A stretch of DNA of 32,716 bases, from positions 1-32,716 of the forward strand of contig NZ_MIAM01000001.1 in NCBI RefSeq assembly GCF_001830555.1, in the 5' to 3' direction. The stretch is from Sphingopyxis sp. RIFCSPHIGHO2_12_FULL_65_19 (GTDB taxonomy: Bacteria; Pseudomonadota; Alphaproteobacteria; Sphingomonadales; Sphingomonadaceae). Numbering within the stretch: position 1 is the stretch's first letter; each line of letters opens with the position of its first letter. Below are positions 1 through 7,847 of the stretch, in pieces. The notes below the pieces were generated by a model that did no database searches, was not told the origin of the DNA, and saw only the letters and a list, made by a program, of their open reading frames with translations. The position numbers and the translations under genes were made by a program.

Positions 1-396
1 GCCGACCCCGACGCGCCGACCGCCGCGCTGACGGTGGCGCAGATCCACCAATTGCTGGAAAGCACGGGAAATCATCGGCTTGCTGTCGATGTTTACGACC
101 ATTTGCGGATCATCACGCTCGAACCCGGGACGCTGGTTTTTGCCTCGGTGGCGGCGCTTGGGGCGTCGTTCGCGCGCGATCTGGGCGATGCGCTGCTCGC
201 CGCGACGGGCAGTCGCTGGCAGGTGCGAGCGGGCGAGGGCGAGGGACGGCCGAGCCTTGGCAATATCCGCGCCGCGACGCTCGCCGACAATGACGCGCGC
301 ATCCGCGAACTGCCGGTGGTGAAGGCCGCCCTGGCGGCTTTTCCCGATGCAAGGCTTGTCGAAGACGACGACAATCGCCATAGGTTGAACCCATGA
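1..396 (+). CDS. dnaX: DNA polymerase III subunit gamma/tau, C-terminal fragment
   Basis: The reading frame is open from the first base of the window to the stop at 394-396, so only the last 131 residues are present and the true start lies upstream. The fragment has no ATPase motifs. It looks like the C-terminal domain of alphaproteobacterial DnaX (tau), with segments such as IHQLLESTGNHRLAVDVYDH and the late ARIRELPVVKAALAAFPDA, the part that contacts the polymerase core in the clamp-loader complex. The strongest support is context: the stop codon overlaps the start of a YbaB/EbfC gene (ATGA), the classical dnaX-ybaB operon. The family assignment is fairly secure from context. The fragment alone is weakly conserved. 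Confidence 0.8.
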   Translation, partial: ADPDAPTAALTVAQIHQLLESTGNHRLAVDVYDHLRIITLEPGTLVFASVAALGASFARDLGDALLAATGSRWQVRAGEGEGRPSLGNIRAATLADNDARIRELPVVKAALAAFPDARLVEDDDNRHRLNP

Positions 397-728
397 AATC
401 GATCGAAGAAATGATGAAGGCGGCGCAGGAAGCCGCCGCCACCGTCCAGGCCCAGATGCAGGAGGCGCAGGCGAAGCTCGACAGCGTCGAGGTCGAGGGC
501 GTTTCGGGCGGCGGGTTGGTCAAGATCACCGCGACCGCCAAGGGCCGGATCAAGGCGATCCACATCGACGACAGCCTGATCGTCCCCGCCGACAAGCAGA
601 TGCTGGAAGACCTGCTCGCCGCGGCGTTCAACGACGCGCGGGAAAAGGCCGATGCGGCGAGCAACGAGGAAATGGGCAGGATGACCAGCGGCCTGCCATT
701 GCCGCCGGGTTTCAAGCTGCCGTTCTGA
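393..728 (+). CDS. ybaB: YbaB/EbfC family nucleoid-associated protein
   Basis: This 111-residue protein has the normal length and pattern of the YbaB/EbfC family of small dimeric DNA-binding proteins that coat the nucleoid. The N-terminal third is helical (MKSIEEMMKAAQEAAATVQA) and is followed by the family beta-sheet region with GGGLVKITATAKGRIKAIHI. The C-terminus contains the typical ending MTSGLPLPPGFKLPF. The ATG overlaps the dnaX stop as ATGA, so the two genes are translationally coupled. In other bacteria recR often follows; here it does not, and lon comes next after 124 bp. Family assignment is confident. The exact role (nucleoid organisation or a link to recombination) is family knowledge only. 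Confidence 0.95.
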   Translation: MKSIEEMMKAAQEAAATVQAQMQEAQAKLDSVEVEGVSGGGLVKITATAKGRIKAIHIDDSLIVPADKQMLEDLLAAAFNDAREKADAASNEEMGRMTSGLPLPPGFKLPF

Positions 729-762
729 GCGGGCTTTGGCGGCGCTGTTCAGCGCAACGACA

Positions 763-790
763 TTGAATGCGTGCGAAGTTACGCCATATT
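763..790 (+). promoter_or_regulatory. Candidate sigma-70-like promoter of lon
   Basis: TTGAAT at 763-768 and CATATT at 785-790 are separated by 16 bp, each matching four of six consensus bases, about 60 bp upstream of the lon start. A heat-shock (sigma-32) promoter would be expected for lon, but the alphaproteobacterial sigma-32 pattern is matched poorly here. Confidence 0.35.
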
Positions 791-852
791 AGCGTTGACC
801 ACCCAAAAAGAAGGACGGCGCGCCCGGTCGCGGCGCCCGTCCAGGAGCCGTA

Positions 853-3249
853 ATGACGCAATCTTATCCCCTTCTTCCGCTGCGTGACATCGTCGTTTTC
901 CCGCACATGATCGTGCCGCTGTTCGTCGGCCGCGACCGTTCGGTCGCCGCGCTCGAAACCGCGATGGAAAGCGACAAGGAAATCTTCCTCGTCGCGCAGC
1001 TCGATCCGGGTGAGGACGACCCGCAGCGCGACGATCTGTACGATGTCGGCGTGATCGCGACCGTTCTTCAGTTGCTCAAGCTGCCCGACGGCACCGTCCG
1101 CGTGCTGGTCGAGGGCAAGGAGCGCGCCAAGCTGCTGGCGCTCACGAACGAAGACAAGACGGTGATGGCGAGCGTGAAGCCGATCGGCGACACGGTCGAT
1201 GACAGCGTCGACACCGCCGCACTGATGCGCTCGGTCGTCGACCAGTTTGAAAATTACGCCAAGCTCAACAAGAAAATGCCGGCCGAAACCGCGGTCCAGC
1301 TGTCGCAGATCGAGGACGCTTCGCGCCTCGCGGACTCGGTTGCCGGCAATCTCAACATCAAAGTGTCCGACAAGCAGGCCCTGCTCGTCGAGGATGCGCC
1401 GTCGAAACGGCTCGAAATGGTGTTCGCCTTCATGGAAGGCGAACTGGGCGTGCTGCAGGTCGAAAAGAAGATCCGCGGCCGCGTGAAGCGCCAGATGGAA
1501 AAGAGCCAGCGCGAATATTATCTGAACGAGCAGCTGAAGGCGATCCAGCGCGAACTCGGCAACGACAATGGCGAGGGCGGCGACGATCTCGCCGAGTTGC
1601 AGATCAAGATCGACAGCCTCAAAATGTCGAAGGAGGCCAAGGCCAAGGCGAACGCCGAGCTTAAGAAGCTGCGCGCGATGGCACCGATGTCGGCCGAGGC
1701 CACCGTCGTGCGCAACTATCTCGACACGCTGATCGGCCTGCCGTGGGGCAAGAAGTCGAAGCTGAAAAAAGACATCGCCAAGGCACAGGCCGTCCTCGAC
1801 GACGACCATTATGCGCTCGAAAAGGTCAAGGACCGGATCGTCGAATATCTGGCGGTGCAGGCGCGCACCAACAAGCTGAAGGGTCCGATTTTGTGCCTCG
1901 TCGGCCCTCCGGGCGTCGGGAAGACGTCGCTCGGCCGGTCGATCGCGAAAGCCACGGGCCGCGAGTTTGTGCGCCAGTCGCTGGGCGGCGTGCGCGACGA
2001 AGCCGAAATCCGCGGCCACCGCCGCACCTATATCGGCTCGCTGCCGGGCAAGATCGTGACCAACCTCAAAAAGGCCGGCACGATGAACCCGCTGTTCCTG
2101 CTCGACGAAATCGACAAGCTGGGCCAGGATTTCCGCGGCGATCCGGCATCGGCGCTGCTCGAAGTGCTAGACCCCGAACAGAATGGCAAATTCCAGGACC
2201 ATTATCTGGAGGTCGATGTCGACCTTTCGGACGTGATGTTCGTGACCACGGCCAATTCGCTGAACCTGCCGCAGCCGCTGCTCGACCGCATGGAGATCAT
2301 CCGGCTCGAAGGCTATACCGAGGACGAGAAGGTCGAGATCGCCAAGCTGCACCTGATCGCCAAGCAGGTCGAGGCGCATGGACTGAAAGACGGCGAGTTC
2401 GAGCTGACCGAAGAGGGGTTGCGCGACCTTATCCGCTATTACACCCGCGAAGCCGGCGTCCGCACGCTTGAGCGTGAGATTGCGCGCCTGGCGCGCAAGG
2501 CGCTGCGCCGTATTCTGGAAGGCAAGGCGGAAAGTGTCGTCGTGACGCCGGAAAACCTCTCCGAATTTGCGGGCGTGCGCAAATTCCGTCACGGCATGGG
2601 CGATCTGGAAGACCAGGTCGGTGCCGTCACCGGCCTTGCGTGGACCGAGGTCGGCGGCGAATTGCTGACGATCGAGGCCGTGACCGCGTCGGGCAAGGGC
2701 CAGGTGCGCACCACCGGCAAGCTGGGCGAAGTGATGACCGAGTCGGTTCAGGCCGCGCTGTCGTTCGTGAAGGCGCGCGCGCCCGCCTATGGCATCAAGC
2801 CCAGCCTGTTCGCGCGCAAGGACATCCACATCCATCTTCCCGAAGGGGCGGTGCCAAAGGATGGGCCGTCGGCGGGTGTCGGCATGGTCACCGCGATGAT
2901 TTCGACGCTGACCGGCATTGCGGTGCGCCGCGATGTCGCGATGACCGGCGAAGTCACGCTGCGCGGTCGCGTCCTTGCCATTGGCGGCCTGAAGGAAAAG
3001 CTGCTTGCGGCGCTGCGCGGCGGCATCAAGACGGTGCTTATTCCGGAAGAGAATGAGAAGGACCTCGTTGAAATTCCGGCGAATATCACAAGCGGGCTGA
3101 AGATTATCCCGGTCAGCCATGTCGACCAGGTGCTGGCCGAAGCGCTGGTGTCGCCGGTTGTGCCGATCGAATGGACCGAAGCCGACGAGTTGGCCGCTTC
3201 CCCCCCGATGGCACCCGGAAGCGACCCCGAAACGACGATTCGTCACTGA
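853..3249 (+). CDS. lon: ATP-dependent protease Lon (La)
   Basis: This 798-residue protein matches the usual length of bacterial LonA, the cytosolic ATP-driven serine protease that degrades misfolded and regulatory proteins. The N-terminal substrate-binding domain begins at once ([19 protein letters not shown] start). The AAA+ module has Walker A GPPGVGKT at residues 351-358 and Walker B with D418/E419 in [10 protein letters not shown]. The C-terminal protease domain carries the Ser-Lys dyad: Ser673 in [10 protein letters not shown] and Lys716 in [10 protein letters not shown], 43 residues apart as in E. coli. The start is supported by AGGAG at 843-847, five bases before the ATG. A strong terminator follows, then the HU gene, the common lon-hup order. 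No key residue is missing. It is a complete, confident call. Confidence 0.99.
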   Translation: MTQSYPLLPLRDIVVFPHMIVPLFVGRDRSVAALETAMESDKEIFLVAQLDPGEDDPQRDDLYDVGVIATVLQLLKLPDGTVRVLVEGKERAKLLALTNEDKTVMASVKPIGDTVDDSVDTAALMRSVVDQFENYAKLNKKMPAETAVQLSQIEDASRLADSVAGNLNIKVSDKQALLVEDAPSKRLEMVFAFMEGELGVLQVEKKIRGRVKRQMEKSQREYYLNEQLKAIQRELGNDNGEGGDDLAELQIKIDSLKMSKEAKAKANAELKKLRAMAPMSAEATVVRNYLDTLIGLPWGKKSKLKKDIAKAQAVLDDDHYALEKVKDRIVEYLAVQARTNKLKGPILCLVGPPGVGKTSLGRSIAKATGREFVRQSLGGVRDEAEIRGHRRTYIGSLPGKIVTNLKKAGTMNPLFLLDEIDKLGQDFRGDPASALLEVLDPEQNGKFQDHYLEVDVDLSDVMFVTTANSLNLPQPLLDRMEIIRLEGYTEDEKVEIAKLHLIAKQVEAHGLKDGEFELTEEGLRDLIRYYTREAGVRTLEREIARLARKALRRILEGKAESVVVTPENLSEFAGVRKFRHGMGDLEDQVGAVTGLAWTEVGGELLTIEAVTASGKGQVRTTGKLGEVMTESVQAALSFVKARAPAYGIKPSLFARKDIHIHLPEGAVPKDGPSAGVGMVTAMISTLTGIAVRRDVAMTGEVTLRGRVLAIGGLKEKLLAALRGGIKTVLIPEENEKDLVEIPANITSGLKIIPVSHVDQVLAEALVSPVVPIEWTEADELAASPPMAPGSDPETTIRH

Positions 3250-3272
3250 GTCGAAGCTTGTTCCCGGCAATT

Positions 3273-3314
3273 CGCCCCAAATTCGTCGCAAAATCGACGT
3301 TTTGGGGCGTTTTT
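3273..3314 (+). terminator. Intrinsic terminator after lon
   Basis: A perfect 9-bp stem (CGCCCCAAA at 3273-3281 pairs with TTTGGGGCG at 3301-3309) is followed directly by TTTTT at 3310-3314. A second 5-bp stem (CGTCG 3284-3288 with CGACG 3295-3299) nests inside it, so the loop itself folds. It lies 24 bases after the lon stop. Confidence 0.85.
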
Positions 3315-3328
3315 CGGCCTTTTTTGCT

Positions 3329-3357
3329 TTGACAAGCCGGGGTTAAACATCGTTAGT
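3329..3357 (+). promoter_or_regulatory. Candidate promoter of the HU gene
   Basis: A perfect TTGACA (3329-3334) sits 17 bp before a weak -10-like GTTAGT (3352-3357), between the lon terminator and the HU start. The -35 is convincing and the -10 is not. The downstream leader contains a 6-bp hairpin (CATGGC 3365-3370, GCCATG 3376-3381) and a GANTC site (GAATC 3383-3387). Confidence 0.45.
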
Positions 3358-3422
3358 GGCGCGCCATGGCTTCGGGCCATGAGAATCATTTAAACCAACC
3401 ATATTGCAGGGGTTCCTTAGGC

Positions 3423-3695
3423 ATGAACAAACAAGACCTGATCGCCGCCGTCGCTGACTCGAGCGGCCTGACCAAGGGTGACGCGAGCAAGGCGGTTGAA
3501 GCCGTTTTCGACGCGATCACGGGTTCGCTGAAGAAGGGCGGCGAAGTCCGTCTCGTTGGCTTCGGCACCTTTGCCGTCAGCAAGCGCAAGGCATCGACCG
3601 GCCGCAACCCGCGCACCGGCGAAACGATGACCATCGCGGCGTCGAACCAGCCGAAGTTCAAGGCCGGCAAGGCCCTCAAGGACGCCGTCAACTAA
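3423..3695 (+). CDS. hup: HU family DNA-binding protein
   Basis: This 90-residue protein has the standard HU/IHF length and fold order: N-terminal helices (MNKQDLIAAVADSSGLTKGD), the LVGFGTF strand motif near residues 43-50, the DNA-binding arm with GRNPRTGE, and the C-terminal KFKAGKALKDAVN. HU bends and compacts DNA and acts as a homodimer or heterodimer. An upstream in-frame ATG at 3366 exists, but the ATG at 3423 gives the correct family N-terminus. A CAGGGG at 3407-3412 lies ten bases before the ATG, a somewhat long Shine-Dalgarno spacing. The position directly after lon fits the usual HU-beta (hupB) locus. It is separated from lon by a terminator and so is probably transcribed on its own. 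Confidence 0.97.
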   Translation: MNKQDLIAAVADSSGLTKGDASKAVEAVFDAITGSLKKGGEVRLVGFGTFAVSKRKASTGRNPRTGETMTIAASNQPKFKAGKALKDAVN

Positions 3696-3724
3696 GTTGG
3701 CCCGCACCTTTTGGTAAAAACATC

Positions 3725-3755
3725 TCGGGCCGTGGCGCAAGCTGCGGCCCGATTT
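3725..3755 (+). terminator. Possible terminator after HU
   Basis: An 8-bp perfect stem (TCGGGCCG 3725-3732, CGGCCCGA 3745-3752) is followed by only three T residues. The stem is strong and the U-tract is short, so this may be a weak or factor-assisted terminator 30 bases after the HU stop. Confidence 0.45.
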
Positions 3756-3856
3756 GCATAAGCTGATAATTTCGATGAAATGTCCGTTGCAATCATCGTC
3801 GCAACGGCTATGGACGTCCAGCTTTCGGACGCCGGGTCTTCGGTCCGCACCGGAAC

Positions 3857-3931
3857 GGGCGCGTAGCTCAGCGGTAGAGCACACCCTTCACACGGGTGGG
3901 GTCACAGGTTCAATCCCTGTCGCGCCCACCA
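3857..3931 (+). tRNA. tRNA-Val (anticodon CAC)
   Basis: The 75-base gene folds as a complete cloverleaf. The acceptor stem is GGGCGCG (3857-3863) pairing with CGCGCCC (3921-3927). The D arm is GCTC-AGCGGTA-GAGC, the anticodon arm is CACCC-TTCACAC-GGGTG with anticodon CAC, and the T arm contains ACAGG-TTCAATC-CCTGT. The CCA end is encoded (3929-3931). It reads GTG, an abundant codon in such a high-GC genome. A perfect 6-bp hairpin (ATGGCC 3931-3936, GGCCAT 3941-3946) starts at the last tRNA base and may mark the 3' processing or termination region. Confidence 0.97.
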
Positions 3932-4031
3932 TGGCCCACCGGCCATGACTGGAACCGAACGCCTGGAACCAATACGGGGGCTGACCCGGCCATTCATCGC
4001 CTATTCAATGCTTTCGCGTTAGAGAACGGCC

Positions 4032-4340
4032 ATGATCCGCACTTTGATCCTTTTCCTCGGTCCCGCCCTGCTGTTCTCGGCAGCGACCCCCGCGACCGCG
4101 CGCAACGACCGCGACCAGGATAATCTGCGCGAAGCCGCAGCGCAGGGGCAGGTTATTCCGCTCAACCGGCTGGTCGCCGATATTCGGTCGCGCCCGCCCT
4201 ATAGCGACATGACCTATCTTGGCGGTCCCCAGTTCAACGCGGGCCGCATGATCTATGCGCTGAAATTCATGGACGGCAGCCAGGTTGTCGTCGTCTATGT
4301 CGATGCCCGCACCGGGCGGATCGTCGGACGCAAGCCCTGA
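4032..4340 (+). CDS. Small exported PepSY-like protein
   Basis: This 102-residue protein begins with a clear Sec signal peptide (MIRTLILFLGPALLFSAATP, likely cut near residues 22-24 after ATA). The mature part, about 80 residues, has the PepSY-like pattern: a helix (AAAQGQVIPLNRLVADI) followed by strands YALKFMDGSQVVVVYVDART and the ending GRIVGRKP. PepSY modules sit in the periplasm and are thought to modulate partner enzymes or sensors. Such genes very often lie next to PhoP/PhoQ-type two-component genes, and this one is 115 bp upstream of a response regulator in the same direction. The family is likely. A role as an accessory to the neighbouring sensor kinase is inference. Confidence 0.75.
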   Translation: MIRTLILFLGPALLFSAATPATARNDRDQDNLREAAAQGQVIPLNRLVADIRSRPPYSDMTYLGGPQFNAGRMIYALKFMDGSQVVVVYVDARTGRIVGRKP

Positions 4341-4360
4341 CATTCCTGTAATCCGGCCTT

Positions 4361-4385
4361 TCGTCGCAACGAGATTTTGCGATGA
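4361..4385. repeat. Imperfect inverted repeat before the response regulator gene
   Basis: TCGTCGCAA (4361-4369) and TTGCGATGA (4377-4385) are inverted copies with one mismatch, separated by 7 bp, about 70 bp upstream of the response regulator start. It could be an operator for autoregulation or a leader hairpin. Nothing in the sequence decides between these. Confidence 0.35.
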
Positions 4386-4455
4386 TCGTTCGGACTTGAT
4401 ACATAGTCGAAACATGCGACCGGCCCTGTCCGGTGCGCAACGGAAAGGCGCCTGA

Positions 4456-5121
4456 ATGCGGATTTTGATTGTCGAAGACGAACCCACGCTGGGACCGCAG
4501 TTGAAGGCGACGCTGGAGGGGGCGGGTTATGCCGTCGATCTCGCGACCGACGGCGAGGATGGGCATTTCCTTGGCTCGACCGAAAATTACGACGCCGCGA
4601 TCCTCGATCTCGGTCTGCCCGAAATCGACGGGCTGACGGTGCTCGACCGCTGGCGCCGCGAAAAGCGCAATTTCCCGGTGCTGGTCCTGACGGCACGCGA
4701 TAGCTGGTCCGACAAGGTCGCGGGCCTCGACGCCGGTGCCGACGACTATCTTGCCAAGCCGTTCCAGACCGAGGAACTGATCGCACGGCTTCGCGCGCTG
4801 ATCCGCCGCGCGGCGGGCAATGCGTCGAGCGAGCTGATCGCGGGCACGGTGCGGCTCGACACGCGATCGGGGCGCGTCACGCTGGCCGGTGAGCCGGTGA
4901 AGCTGACCGCGCAGGAATATAAACTCCTGTCCTATCTGCTCCATCACAAGGGCAAGGTCGTGTCGCGGACCGAACTGATCGAGCATATCTATGATCAGGA
5001 CTTCGACCGCGATTCCAATACGATCGAGGTTTTCGTGACGCGGATCCGCAAAAAGCTTGGCGCCGACATCATCACGACGATCCGCGGCCTTGGCTATCAG
5101 CTCGACGATCCGCAGGGTTAG
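4456..5121 (+). CDS. OmpR/PhoP-family response regulator
   Basis: This 221-residue two-domain regulator has the length and sequence style of PhoP/QseB. The receiver domain has the acidic pair E7-D8, the phospho-acceptor Asp51 in AAILDLGLPEIDG, a VLVLTARD switch strand, and the conserved Lys in DDYLAKPF. The C-terminal winged helix runs from about residue 125 with LTAQEYKLLSYLL and ends with TTIRGLGYQL. It binds DNA as a dimer on phosphorylation by its kinase. The gene ends 11 bp before the sensor kinase gene, so the pair is an operon, with the PepSY-like gene upstream. Its signal and regulon cannot be read from the sequence. Confidence 0.95.
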   Translation: MRILIVEDEPTLGPQLKATLEGAGYAVDLATDGEDGHFLGSTENYDAAILDLGLPEIDGLTVLDRWRREKRNFPVLVLTARDSWSDKVAGLDAGADDYLAKPFQTEELIARLRALIRRAAGNASSELIAGTVRLDTRSGRVTLAGEPVKLTAQEYKLLSYLLHHKGKVVSRTELIEHIYDQDFDRDSNTIEVFVTRIRKKLGADIITTIRGLGYQLDDPQG

Positions 5122-5132
5122 GGACATCCGGC

Positions 5133-6539
5133 ATGGCCGAAGCGGACATCCCGCCCGCTGACGGCGCTGGCGCGGACGATCCGGTCAAGCCCGCCGCGCT
5201 GACCAGCCGGATCACCGGCTCGCTGGCGCGGCGCATGATCGCGATTGCGGCGCTGTGGATATCGGTCCTGCTGATCGGCGGCGGCTTCGCGCTCGATCGG
5301 GTGCTGACCGGGGCGATCACGCGCAATTTCGATTCCAGCCTCGAATATGTGCTGATTGCGATGATCCGATCGTCCGAAATCGGCCCCGACGGCGAGGTGC
5401 GCCTGGTCGAGCCGCTGGGCGACCAGCGTTTCCTCGAACCCTATAGCGGCCTCTATTGGCAGATCAGCGGCGGCAATCAGGAACCCTATCGTTCGCGTTC
5501 GCTGTGGGAACGCTCGCTGAAGGCGCCGACGCCGCACATCGACAACCAGATCCATACCTATGACAGCAACCAGTTTCCCGACGAGGAACTGCGCGTGCTC
5601 GAACGCAATGTCATCCTGCCGGGCAGCAGGGTCAGCTGGCGATACCAGATTGCGCAATCGCGCGAGGCGCTCGATGCGCAGGTCGGCGCGGTGCGGCAAA
5701 CATTGATCCCCAGCCTCGCGCTGCTAGGCCTCGGCCTGATCATCCTCGCGGCGCTCCAGACTTTTTACGGGCTGTGGCCGCTGCGTCACATCCGGCGGGC
5801 AATTGCCGCGATGCGCGGCGGGCAGCACCGCCGCGTCACCGCGCCTCTGCCGCTGGAGGTGCAGCCGATGGTCGACGAGCTGAACGCCCTGCTGGCGCAT
5901 AACGAGAAACAGGCGGAGGAAGCGCGGCTGCACGCGGGCAATCTGGCGCATGCGCTCAAGACCCCGCTGACCGTGCTCGTCAACAGCGCGACGAGTTCGG
6001 ATTCGGAACTGGCGGAAACGGTGCGGCGCGAGGCGGCGACGATGCAGCGCCAGGTCGATCACCATCTGGCGCGCGCGCGCGCCGTCGGGCGCCGCGGTGC
6101 GGCGCAGGCGCGCGCCGTGGTGTGGGACAGCGTGGGCAGCGTGCTGCGCGCCGTGGCGGCGCTTCACCCCGACGCGCGGCTCGATGCGGCGGGCGACAAG
6201 ACGCTCGTCGTGCGGGTCGAGCGGCAGGATCTCGACGAACTTGTCGGCAACCTGCTCGAAAATGCGGCGAAATATGGCGGTGGCAGCGTGTTCGTCACGA
6301 TCCAGCGCGACGGCAATATGGCGGAAATCCTGATCGAGGATGATGGCGCCGGGATTTCGCCCGCCGACCGCGACCGCGTCATCGACCGCGGCGTCCGGCT
6401 CGACAGCGGCAAGCCGGGCACGGGGCTGGGTCTGGCAATCGTGCGCGACGTGGCCGAAATCTACGGCGGCGGCATCACGCTCGAAGAGAGCGAGGATCTG
6501 GGCGGCCTGCTGGTGCGATTGCGCCTGCCAGCGGGCTAG
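5133..6539 (+). CDS. PhoQ-like sensor histidine kinase
   Basis: This 468-residue inner-membrane kinase has two transmembrane helices, roughly residues 36-59 (MIAIAALWISVLLIGGGFAL) and 190-213 (SLALLGLGLIILAALQTFYG), that flank a periplasmic sensor domain of about 130 residues. A HAMP-like linker follows. The H-box reads NLAHALKTPLTVL with His273, the H-x-L-K-T-P form typical of PhoQ-like kinases. The catalytic domain has the N-box NLLENAAKYG (Asn near 377), DDGAGISP and GTGLGLAIV. It phosphorylates the regulator encoded just upstream. The periplasmic domain is not recognisably acidic like enteric PhoQ, so the stimulus is unknown. The first about 30 residues are cytoplasmic and proline/alanine rich. 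Confidence 0.94.
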   Translation: MAEADIPPADGAGADDPVKPAALTSRITGSLARRMIAIAALWISVLLIGGGFALDRVLTGAITRNFDSSLEYVLIAMIRSSEIGPDGEVRLVEPLGDQRFLEPYSGLYWQISGGNQEPYRSRSLWERSLKAPTPHIDNQIHTYDSNQFPDEELRVLERNVILPGSRVSWRYQIAQSREALDAQVGAVRQTLIPSLALLGLGLIILAALQTFYGLWPLRHIRRAIAAMRGGQHRRVTAPLPLEVQPMVDELNALLAHNEKQAEEARLHAGNLAHALKTPLTVLVNSATSSDSELAETVRREAATMQRQVDHHLARARAVGRRGAAQARAVVWDSVGSVLRAVAALHPDARLDAAGDKTLVVRVERQDLDELVGNLLENAAKYGGGSVFVTIQRDGNMAEILIEDDGAGISPADRDRVIDRGVRLDSGKPGTGLGLAIVRDVAEIYGGGITLEESEDLGGLLVRLRLPAG

Positions 6540-6587
6540 GAGCCGTGTCGGTTTTGGGGGGAGAGCGGGCATTCGCTGGCTGGCTTT

Positions 6588-6660
6588 CGTCATCCCGGAC
6601 TTGATCCGGGATCCATAGCTGAACCGTCGTCATGGACCCCGGATCAAGTCCGGGGTGACG
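6588..6660. repeat. Palindromic intergenic repeat, copy 1
   Basis: Two 28-base arms (6588-6615 and 6633-6660) are inverted copies with two mismatches, around a 17-base loop. The core is CCCGGACTTGATCCGGG. The same element recurs at 29475-29547. It sits in the 226-bp convergent gap between the sensor kinase and the glutathione transferase gene, where it could act as a bidirectional terminator or be a REP-like mobile palindrome. It contains no open reading frame. Confidence 0.9.
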
Positions 6661-6765
6661 AGGATGGATAGGTCCGCAACCGATCGCTTCCTGCCGCTCT
6701 CGAACCGAACCCCTAAAGCCACAAAGGACATAATCTGGCGTCGCGCATACGGGGCTTTTGTGGCT

Positions 6766-7455
6766 TTAAGCTGCGGTCACCACCAGCCCGCGCTGCACCC
6801 CCGGCCGCGCCAGCCCGGCATCGAGCCAGCGCTGCACATGACCGAACCGCTCGAACCCGACGATCTGTGCCGCGTCGTAGAAGCCGATCAGGTTCCGCAC
6901 CCAGCCGAGCAGCGAAATATCGGCGATGCTGTAATCGGCGCCCATCACCCAGTTGCGGTCCGCCAGCCGCTCGTCGAGCACGCCCAGCAGCCGTGCCGAT
7001 TCGGCCGCGTAGCGATCGCGCGGGCGCTTGTCGTCATAATCCTTGCCGGCGAATTTGTGGAAGAAGCCAAGCTGGCCGAACATCGGCCCCACGCCGCCCA
7101 TCTGCCACATCAGCCACTGGATCGTTTCGTAGCGCGTCGCGGGATCGGCCGAGAGATATTGGCCCGACTTGTCCGCGAGATAGATCAGGATCGCGCCCGA
7201 TTCGAACAGCGCGAGCGGCTTGCCGTCCGGTCCGTCGGGATCGTAGATCGCGGGAATCTTGCCGTTCGGGTTGAGCGCGAGGAAGGCCGGGTCGTGGCTC
7301 TCGTTCGCCATGATGTCGATCCGGTGCGGCTCATAGGGCAGGCCCGTTTCCTCGAGCATGATCCCGACCTTCACGCCATTGGGCGTCGGGGCGGAGAAAA
7401 GCTGGAGCCGGTCGGGGTGTTCGGCGGGCCATCTGGCGAAGATCGGGTGCATCAT
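6766..7455 (-). CDS. Glutathione S-transferase family protein (YghU/YfcG-like)
   Basis: This 229-residue protein has the two-domain GST layout. The N-terminal thioredoxin-like domain (about residues 17-100) includes LQLFSAPTPNGVKVGIMLEE, the cis-proline segment GKIPAIYDP and the glutathione-binding LFESGAILIYLADK. The C-terminal all-helical domain includes YSIADISLLGWV, a typical GST motif. The PNG...K active-site context and sequence style match the YfcG/YghU (Nu-class) group, which has disulfide-reductase activity. Its start overlaps the chorismate mutase stop (ATGA). A second ATG at 7452 is better spaced from the AAGG Shine-Dalgarno. The coupling of these two functions has no obvious biochemical reason. 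The substrate is unknown. Confidence 0.93.
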   Translation of the reverse strand: MMHPIFARWPAEHPDRLQLFSAPTPNGVKVGIMLEETGLPYEPHRIDIMANESHDPAFLALNPNGKIPAIYDPDGPDGKPLALFESGAILIYLADKSGQYLSADPATRYETIQWLMWQMGGVGPMFGQLGFFHKFAGKDYDDKRPRDRYAAESARLLGVLDERLADRNWVMGADYSIADISLLGWVRNLIGFYDAAQIVGFERFGHVQRWLDAGLARPGVQRGLVVTAA

Positions 7456-7739
7456 GCACCTTGCTCGCGCTTCGCCTGCTGATGGTGGCGGATCACCTCG
7501 TCGATAATGAAGCGCAGGAATTTCTCGGTAAAGTCGGGGTCGAGGTCGGCGTCACGCGCCAGGTCTCGCAGCCTTTCGATCTGCCGTTCCTCGCGGCCCG
7601 GATCGGCGGGGGGCAAGCCCTCTCGCGCCTTGAGTTCGCCGACGGCCTTGGTCACCTTGAACCGTTCGGCCAGCATATAGACCAGCGCCGCGTCGATATT
7701 GTCGATGCTCTGGCGAAAGCGGCTCAGTTGGTCGTCCAT
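7452..7739 (-). CDS. Chorismate mutase, AroQ class
   Basis: This 95-residue, all-helical protein matches the stand-alone AroQ-type chorismate mutase, which converts chorismate to prephenate for phenylalanine and tyrosine synthesis. The first helix has the characteristic pattern RFRQSIDNIDAALVYMLAER with Arg, Asp and the L-x-x-R-F motif. Next come VGELKAREGLPPADPGREE with the active-site Lys/Arg and Asp, and the last helix FLRFIIDEVIRHHQQ. The ATG at 7739 follows GAGAGGAG at about ten bases. An in-frame upstream extension exists but would add residues outside the family. It is divergent from the polyprenyl synthase gene and overlaps the downstream GST gene by four bases. Confidence 0.93.
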   Translation of the reverse strand: MDDQLSRFRQSIDNIDAALVYMLAERFKVTKAVGELKAREGLPPADPGREERQIERLRDLARDADLDPDFTEKFLRFIIDEVIRHHQQAKREQGA

Positions 7740-7847
7740 GGATGCGCGGCTCCTCTCGTGCCCGGCACGCTTGGCACCGTGCGGGGGGCGCTGGCAAGCC
7801 GAAAGTCGTTGCAAAATCGTGACCGCGGCGCCAAGGCTCGCCGCGTT

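Noticed and set aside
763..800. Heat-shock sigma-32 promoter for lon
   Set aside because: The best match has the wrong spacing and only a partial -10. A sigma-70-like pair fits better.
7461..7847. N-terminal extension of the polyprenyl synthase to 7461
   Set aside because: It would lie wholly over the chorismate mutase gene on the other strand and does not resemble the family. The ATG at 7848 gives the usual length.
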